A stretch of DNA of 64,000 nt from Apiospora phragmitis (lineage: Eukaryota; Ascomycota; Sordariomycetes; Amphisphaeriales; Apiosporaceae). Below the pieces are notes generated by a model. It saw nothing but the letters and a program-made list of their open reading frames with translations. It was not told the DNA's origin and did no database searches. The position numbers and the translations under genes are program-made. Where the stretch lies: the NCBI GenBank assembly GCA_038363925.1, contig JAQQWL010000009.1, positions 2,418,001-2,482,000 on the forward strand, in the 5' to 3' direction. How positions within the stretch are numbered: position 1 is the first letter of the stretch; every line of letters begins with the position of its first letter. This document shows positions 58,679 to 64,000 of the stretch, in pieces.

Positions 58679-60342
58679 TCAAGAGGCCTGTTCGTGGATG
58701 CGCTGCTGAAAACTCGCCTCGAATGTGGTGCTTTCGGGCGGTGGTGATAGGGATTTCTCCCACTCCTTGATGAAGTCCGACGAGAACCTCTTGATGTTGC
58801 TCGGGTTGAGACTGTTGAGCAGGGCCCCGGGAAGCTCGCTAAGCTCACCAAGTTTGGCTTGGGTCTGCGGCGATGGGGATCGCAGCTCCGCCCGGGAAGG
58901 TTTGCGCCTGCTATCACGGGTGTTAGAGTCCTGTGTTCCAGATTCCAGCGGTGCGCAGTTTCATCTTACAGGGTGGCCTCGTTCTCGTCATTCCTCTCGG
59001 GAAGAGAAGGGATGATGTCCCCGGAAACAGTGCTGCCACTCCATCGAGTTGTCTTCACGTTCGGCGAGTCCCAGTTGGACCAGTCATCATCGCCAACATC
59101 ATCGAAGGTGAGTGGCGTCCAAGAGAAGTGTTTCCTAGGCTTTGGCTCCGGCCGGGAGGTGGTTCCTCGATTTTGGGCGCGATCGTTGAAGCTCCCAGTC
59201 GTCGACTTGCTGGGCGTGTCCTCGAATGCGTGAAAGTCGTCTCTGAAGGGCATAGGGCCCTTATTTGCTGAAGAGGCCCGGATTGTATCCTGGTCGGATT
59301 CCGTCCTGTTTAGTCTCGGTCCAAAACCGCTGGTTCTATTCGACGTAGCCGATATGCCTTCGTCCCCGACAGTTGCCTGCCGCAGATCCTCAACAAAGGT
59401 CCATAGGCCGTGCTTGAAGTCTTGCGCAATCTGCTTCATACCGGGTTGCATCGGCGGCGATTGCCTAGGAGCCCATGTTGCTCGCTTGTTAAGCACCGGG
59501 CTGGGTTTGGAGAGAGAATATGATTCGGGCGATCGTAAAACATCACTGTCATGATGTATCGGTATGTCGTGCTCTGATTTCGTGGGGGAAAGCAGGGAAA
59601 GCGTTCGCGTGTGTCCACCGCGCATTACTTTTCGCCTGTAATTACGCGGGGTGCCTTGCCCAAGTAGCATGGCTTTCTTTCGCTCGGCATCAGCACTACG
59701 CCGCGCAGGTGGGATGTCATCCACATCCGTCGCTAGTGAAATGAGTGGCTCATGTTTCTGCACGGCAGGCCTCACTTTGTATGTCTCTGATAACCTCCAT
59801 TGGCACTTCAGCTGTTTCAAGTCTCCTTCGGCTCTGTTGAGCTCTTCCCGCAGCTCCAGGACGCGTCGCTCCTGGGCAGCGATGGCAATAATGAGCTCCT
59901 CCGAGTCCATTGGGGAGGTCAGGCCGGAAGTCATGGACTCTCCACTCGGCGTTTGGGGGACTGATGAAGTGGGTGTGGGCCTTGAGGGCATGCTTGTCGG
60001 GGGAGCGATAGGGAGCGTCAATGAGAGGCGATTGGAGTTGCGCGAGTTCATCGAGCTAGACCTCCTGGGCCGCCCACCAAACGTCGCGCTGGTTGCCGAT
60101 GAAGGCGCATTCGAGCTTGACCATGGCTGCAAGACGAACTCCGAGTGCTTGTTATCCTGTAAACCTTCAGGCTGATCAGCATGATTTGTGGGCGCTGGGG
60201 CACAGGCCGGGGTTGCTGGGTCCCGTGGTATGGTGTTATCATCCATGGTTGAGGAATCCGTCCAGGACGAGGTCGCAAGTACAGCGTCCAGGGAGGCAGC
60301 GTGATCGAGGAGCTGCGCTTGTCGCAGTTGGGCCGAGGTCAT
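58679..60342 (-). CDS. Fungal-specific Ser-rich coiled-coil protein (DUF4048-like)
   Basis: No experimentally known family is recognised. The overall look resembles the fungal DUF4048 group, which is a tentative assignment. Exon 1 is 60342-58970 and exon 2 is 58907-58679, joined in phase to 533 aa. Residues about 100-140 are Ser/Thr/Pro-rich. A coiled coil (IAAQERRVLELREELNRAEGDLKQLKCQW) follows, then AERKKAMLLGQGTPRNYRR and GHTRTLSLLSPTKSEHD. An amphipathic helix (MKQIAQDFKHGLWTFVEDLRQATVG) precedes SRPEPKPRKHFSWTPL and WSNWDSP. The C-terminal exon has LPGALLNSLNPSNIKRFSSDFIKEWEKSL. The many RxxS sites suggest phosphorylation. No signal peptide or membrane segment is seen. Confidence 0.8.
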
Positions 60343-63300
60343 AATGGCCCGGGAAAAAGAAGAAGAATATGGCCCAATTAGTCGGCGGTATTTGGTGATC
60401 GAAGCCGGCTGTCTGCGTCGGCGCGAAGGGCTAGTGGGAGCACTTAGGGCACGTCGGTGCCGGGCTCGGGAGGGAAGAAGAATAAGGACGTTTGACGTAA
60501 CGAGCTCGGAGAGAGTTGACGAGCTTGTTGTTGTCTTTGAAAAGAGTGTTAGAACAGGAAGTAACCAAACAAATTTGCAACGAATAGACTGAGGTCATAG
60601 AGCGTTAGGGATGAAGAAAGACAGGAAGCGCCGCCACACGTTATCAACCATCCAGCCAGACGGTGATATTCGGGGACAAGCGATCCTGTGGGAAATTGGG
60701 TACAGTCCAAAAAGTCGAATTGCGCAACACTGCATCCCCCCTTTGGCCAGGGCCAGGCGAAGTGGAGTGGGGACGGTTGTAACTGGGGACGGGGAGCTTC
60801 CAATTGCAATGCGAACAACGATCAAGCCCAGGGACCATGTAACTGCTACTGGCGCTAGGCAAACGTCACGATAAAACGAGGCGGTCAAGGCGCCGAAATG
60901 ATTGATGGATGGGGCTGGAGCTTGGGTGTACTGGAATTGAAAGGAAGAGGGCTTGCTGCCTTGCTCAGCAGGAGGCGGCGCCGGCAACTATGACAGGTTT
61001 AGGCAAGTAAGAGAATAGGGGGGAAAGGTGTGGTATGATATGGTAATAGTAGTACAATGTATGTTCGGTATGGTATGGCCTCTCTTAAGTTAGCGGGTAT
61101 GTAGTAGGTTGCTGTTTCGAGTGCCAATGGATAATCCCATCTCTTCAAGAACAACAAAATCGTGAACAGTGGACTTTTGGTAGGTAGCAGCGACAACACA
61201 ACTAGCTGGCTGATCAGTGAGTTGGCGGCTGCCGATGTCCTGGAACGAGTGTGTAAGCTCAGCTGTTTTCACAGTAGTATTGCTTGAATCGATGTGATTT
61301 CCGTTTCTGGGCGAAATGGGGCAGAGGGTGGGAAAAGTCAGAAGAAGGGCCAGGGGATTGATGGATGAGCTTCGCAATGCTTTAAAGAAGCTCATTTCGT
61401 CTCGCTGACTTTGGTTTGTTGTTTCCTCACTCTCCCCGTCAACCACATGGAAACGAAACGGAGGGTCCCACCGAGGACGACGCCTTCTTTGCAGGGGCTC
61501 GCATGTTCGCGAATCCAGCTCAGGCCGGCCTGTGGTAAACTGGCGGCCTTCCAGCAACCTCCCGCCTGCCCGCCCTGCCCAGATTGCCGGGGCGGTCGTG
61601 TTGCGGAGTTGCGTGCAATTTTAACTCTGCAGGGGGCCAGCTGGGAGACATGCAGGGGGGGCCACGTCCCTGGTCTTCTTCCTGGCCTCGGCCCTGTTAG
61701 CAGCGCCATCAAACCCACCCTGCCTGAATTCAATTCGGCAACTTGATATTCAATTCAAGAGACAGCAACCTTGTTTTGTATACGACTGAAATGCATTTAC
61801 ATCTCTATCTGTAGGTACTTTGCAAACATTTCCGTTGAAGGTACAACGGTATTAAGGGCTGTTTCTCAATACATACCTCTGATAGAGCGCTGACCACATG
61901 TACTTACATCCTACGAGGGGCCCTCTGATCCTGGTGGGGGTCTGAACCACTCGATCACTGATCACTGTAGCTCCTATTGCGTACCAAGCAGATGTGCCCT
62001 TCTCCGCCAATCATCCATCCATAATGGCCACTCACGGTTAATTACATGGTAGATGGCTCAATCCTACTCCATCCCATTCTGTCCACTGATCGTGCATACC
62101 GTTCGTCATGCGCCCGGAAATTTTGCTTGGGTCTGATCTCATTGCCGGCGCTGGGTGAGACATAGAACTCAGTTTGCTGCACATGTCCAAAATGCATGCA
62201 AGTATAAAAACATCGAGGCCGCTTCAGGAACAGCAAGACACCATGTTGTCTCAAAGTATACATATGTACACCATAATAAGCGCAGATAACGTGGTCGATC
62301 CGTGCAGCCATCCATCCTTTCTCCCTCGGCGCTCCAGCAACGGTTTGTTTACCTCTCCAAGCCTCTCTTCCCAACGGTCCGGCCTTGTCTTGATGCTTGG
62401 TGGGGGTTTTATATATACATAATAAATACATTGCTACTTACTACATATTACTGGCCAACTTGCAAGTGTTTGCTCAAGGCCTGACTACCGGCTGGAAAGA
62501 CTAAGAATGGTACTTGTGCTACGGAGTATATATCCACACTTCCGCCGAGACCGGGCAAGATGCATTGAGGTCTATTATCTTCAATTGACTGTTTGTGAGC
62601 TGCATGGGCGGTGGACCTTTGCTCCACCCGATCGATCCCTTTCTCGCTCACCCGTTGGCGAATGTCGTGCGTTCGACTCAGCTCAAGCCAGATCCCATCG
62701 CATCTTCAGCCGGGTGAGACTGCAGATATCGTGATCCCCGGGATATTTTTTAGCCCTGAGAGCGGGTATATATGACGCCCGCTTTCTGTCTGTCTGTCCC
62801 TCTCCCCCCTCTCTCTATCACTGCCAGTCCACTACTCTGCTGGTGGTTAGCATGCACCGTTGACGGGCTAGGATGTAGGTAGAATGATGGCGCTATGTTT
62901 GACATCAAGCAAATTAGCAACACACGATCCCCGGACGGGAACTCTCCATGGCAAAGTCCTTATTTATATCAGTATGAGGGATATTCTAGCCTCTTCGTTG
63001 AGACAGCAACGACATACGTTTAGCCGTCTTCAAGCTGGCAAGCTGGCTTCCACATTCATTTGTGAATCGTGTAGTCTTGTGCAGCTTGTCCGACTACATG
63101 TACCAGGGAATCTTCCAAACATCGATGTTGGACAGATAATAATACATAGTATATTCGGTATGGGTTGTTGGGGGAGAGCTTTCTATTCGCATTATGCTTA
63201 CGTCGTAACCTAGAAATTCCGTGTTTTACCTCTGGTGACGCGAAAAGAACCATATTGCAACACATGAGGATACGCTCAGTACAACATCCGAATCTGATAG

Positions 63301-63748
63301 CGCCATAGCGTCCCATGCACCCTTATCGCCTTTAGCTCACGTTTGTACACGTCGCCTCGCCTCTCTACTTAGACAATGCCTGCCTCATATGTCGGGGCTT
63401 AAAGTATAATTTAAATAAAAACAATTATGTAGGCTTCTCGAGTCAAGGCGCCTCGCAGCAATGACGGTCCATTCCTTGAATTCCTCAATGATGATAGTGT
63501 TAACCATCTTCTCTGTCTCATGATCCAGGCTTGTCATAAGTGAAGACGTCAGCGAACGATGCCAAAAGGGGCAGTCGATTGTAGGACATAGGTTGGCTCA
63601 GACTGTACGATAACACGATTGGTATAATACGCATTATTCGTAGCTTCGTCTAGCAGCAGAACCCTAAGGATAACATCAACGACTTCTGGATAGTCGCACT
63701 AGCCACTTTACCAGCCACATTGGTGTTCCTCATCCAACAGCCATGAAC
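60343..63748. other. 3.4-kb intergenic region
   Basis: Contains the promoter of the coiled-coil gene at its left and presumably the 3' region of the next minus-strand gene at its right. Open frames are short and have no family resemblance. No RNA gene was recognised. Confidence 0.5.
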
Positions 63749-64000
63749 TCAACCGAATTGCTCTATCAACTTCCTCATTTCTTCAATCTGCCTGTGAAAA
63801 CACGATTAGTAAATGAGTCCCAAAGATCCGTGCCCGCTGGGCGTTTACGTCGGCCTGAAGTGCGCAACCTCGGGATACAGCGCCGTGTCGTGAATGATTA
63901 CGCGCCTGATGAAACAGAAGAGCCGGGTCAGTAAGAACAAACAAGAAATACGGATATCACTCTCACTTACACAGCATAAAGTGTGTTTCAACCTTCCCAG
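63749..64000 (-). CDS. 3' end of an unidentified gene, cut by the window edge
   Basis: Three exon pieces join in one frame: 64000-63973 (partial), 63905-63849 and 63791-63749. Together they read GKVETHFML-RVIIHDTALYPEVAHFRP-TQIEEMRKLIEQFG and then stop. Intron borders are GTGTAA...CATCAG and GTAAAC...TTCACAG, with an ACTAAT-type branch site in the last intron. The C-terminus is a short amphipathic helix. The product is not recognised. The rest of the gene lies beyond the right edge. Confidence 0.6.

Noticed and set aside
1..64000. CRISPR arrays, bacterial operons or a biosynthetic gene cluster
   Set aside because: The sequence is eukaryotic with introns. No regular repeat-spacer array is present, and the genes are unrelated housekeeping functions.

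Overview
The window is nuclear DNA of a filamentous ascomycete (Pezizomycotina, most likely Sordariomycetes). The signs are short introns of roughly 50-70 nt with GTAAGT-type donors and CTAAC-type branch sites, fungal forms of glycogenin, Tof1, Ssd1/GUL-1, Gle1, Tlg1 and Vma1, a developmental homeobox factor, an intron-bearing tRNA-Pro, and one AT-rich transposon copy that looks mutated by repeat-induced point mutation (RIP). All calls come from reading the sequence; no database search was run.

Layout. Left third: glycogenin (minus, 1262-3564), a short 2EXR/DUF7730-like gene with a possible premature stop (plus, 5599-6843), tRNA-Pro(AGG) (plus, 7492-7581), the replication-fork protein Tof1 (minus, 8260-11922), a 2.5-kb TIR transposon with strong AT bias (12149-14676) and a mitochondrial short-chain 3-hydroxyacyl-CoA dehydrogenase (plus, 14870-15943). 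The transposon lies inside the divergent promoter between Tof1 and the dehydrogenase. Middle: about 11 kb with no recognisable gene, a homeobox transcription factor of the Htf1/Hox2 type (plus, 26996-29257), about 6.8 kb without a gene, then the translational regulator Ssd1/GUL-1 (minus, 36034-40264). Right third: Gle1 (plus, 43397-44973, possibly from 43273), the SNARE Tlg1 (minus, 45535-46429), a METTL25/RRNAD1-type methyltransferase (plus, 46965-48716), an ACT-domain CASTOR-like protein (plus, 52490-53918), V-ATPase subunit A Vma1 (minus, 55024-57275), a fungal-specific coiled-coil protein (minus, 58679-60342) and the 3' end of an unidentified gene (minus, 63749-64000).

The genes do not form one pathway. 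They are mostly housekeeping functions: glycogen priming, fork protection, fatty-acid oxidation, mRNA export, Golgi SNARE, vacuolar acidification. One developmental regulator sits between two large non-coding stretches.

The most striking pattern is that five conserved genes (Tof1, the dehydrogenase, Gle1, the CASTOR-like gene, Vma1) carry single-base frame breaks, most of them in short homopolymers, while the reading resumes perfectly in another frame. Because Vma1, Gle1 and others are core genes, the likeliest reading is indel error in the assembly. Anyone using this sequence should treat those proteins as interrupted on paper rather than in the cell. No new multi-gene system was found. The best biological leads are the transposon in the Tof1/dehydrogenase promoter with an island of apparently less mutated sequence inside it, the stop-versus-alternative-acceptor choice in the 2EXR-like gene, the GC-AG intron in glycogenin, and the very large non-coding flanks of the homeobox gene.
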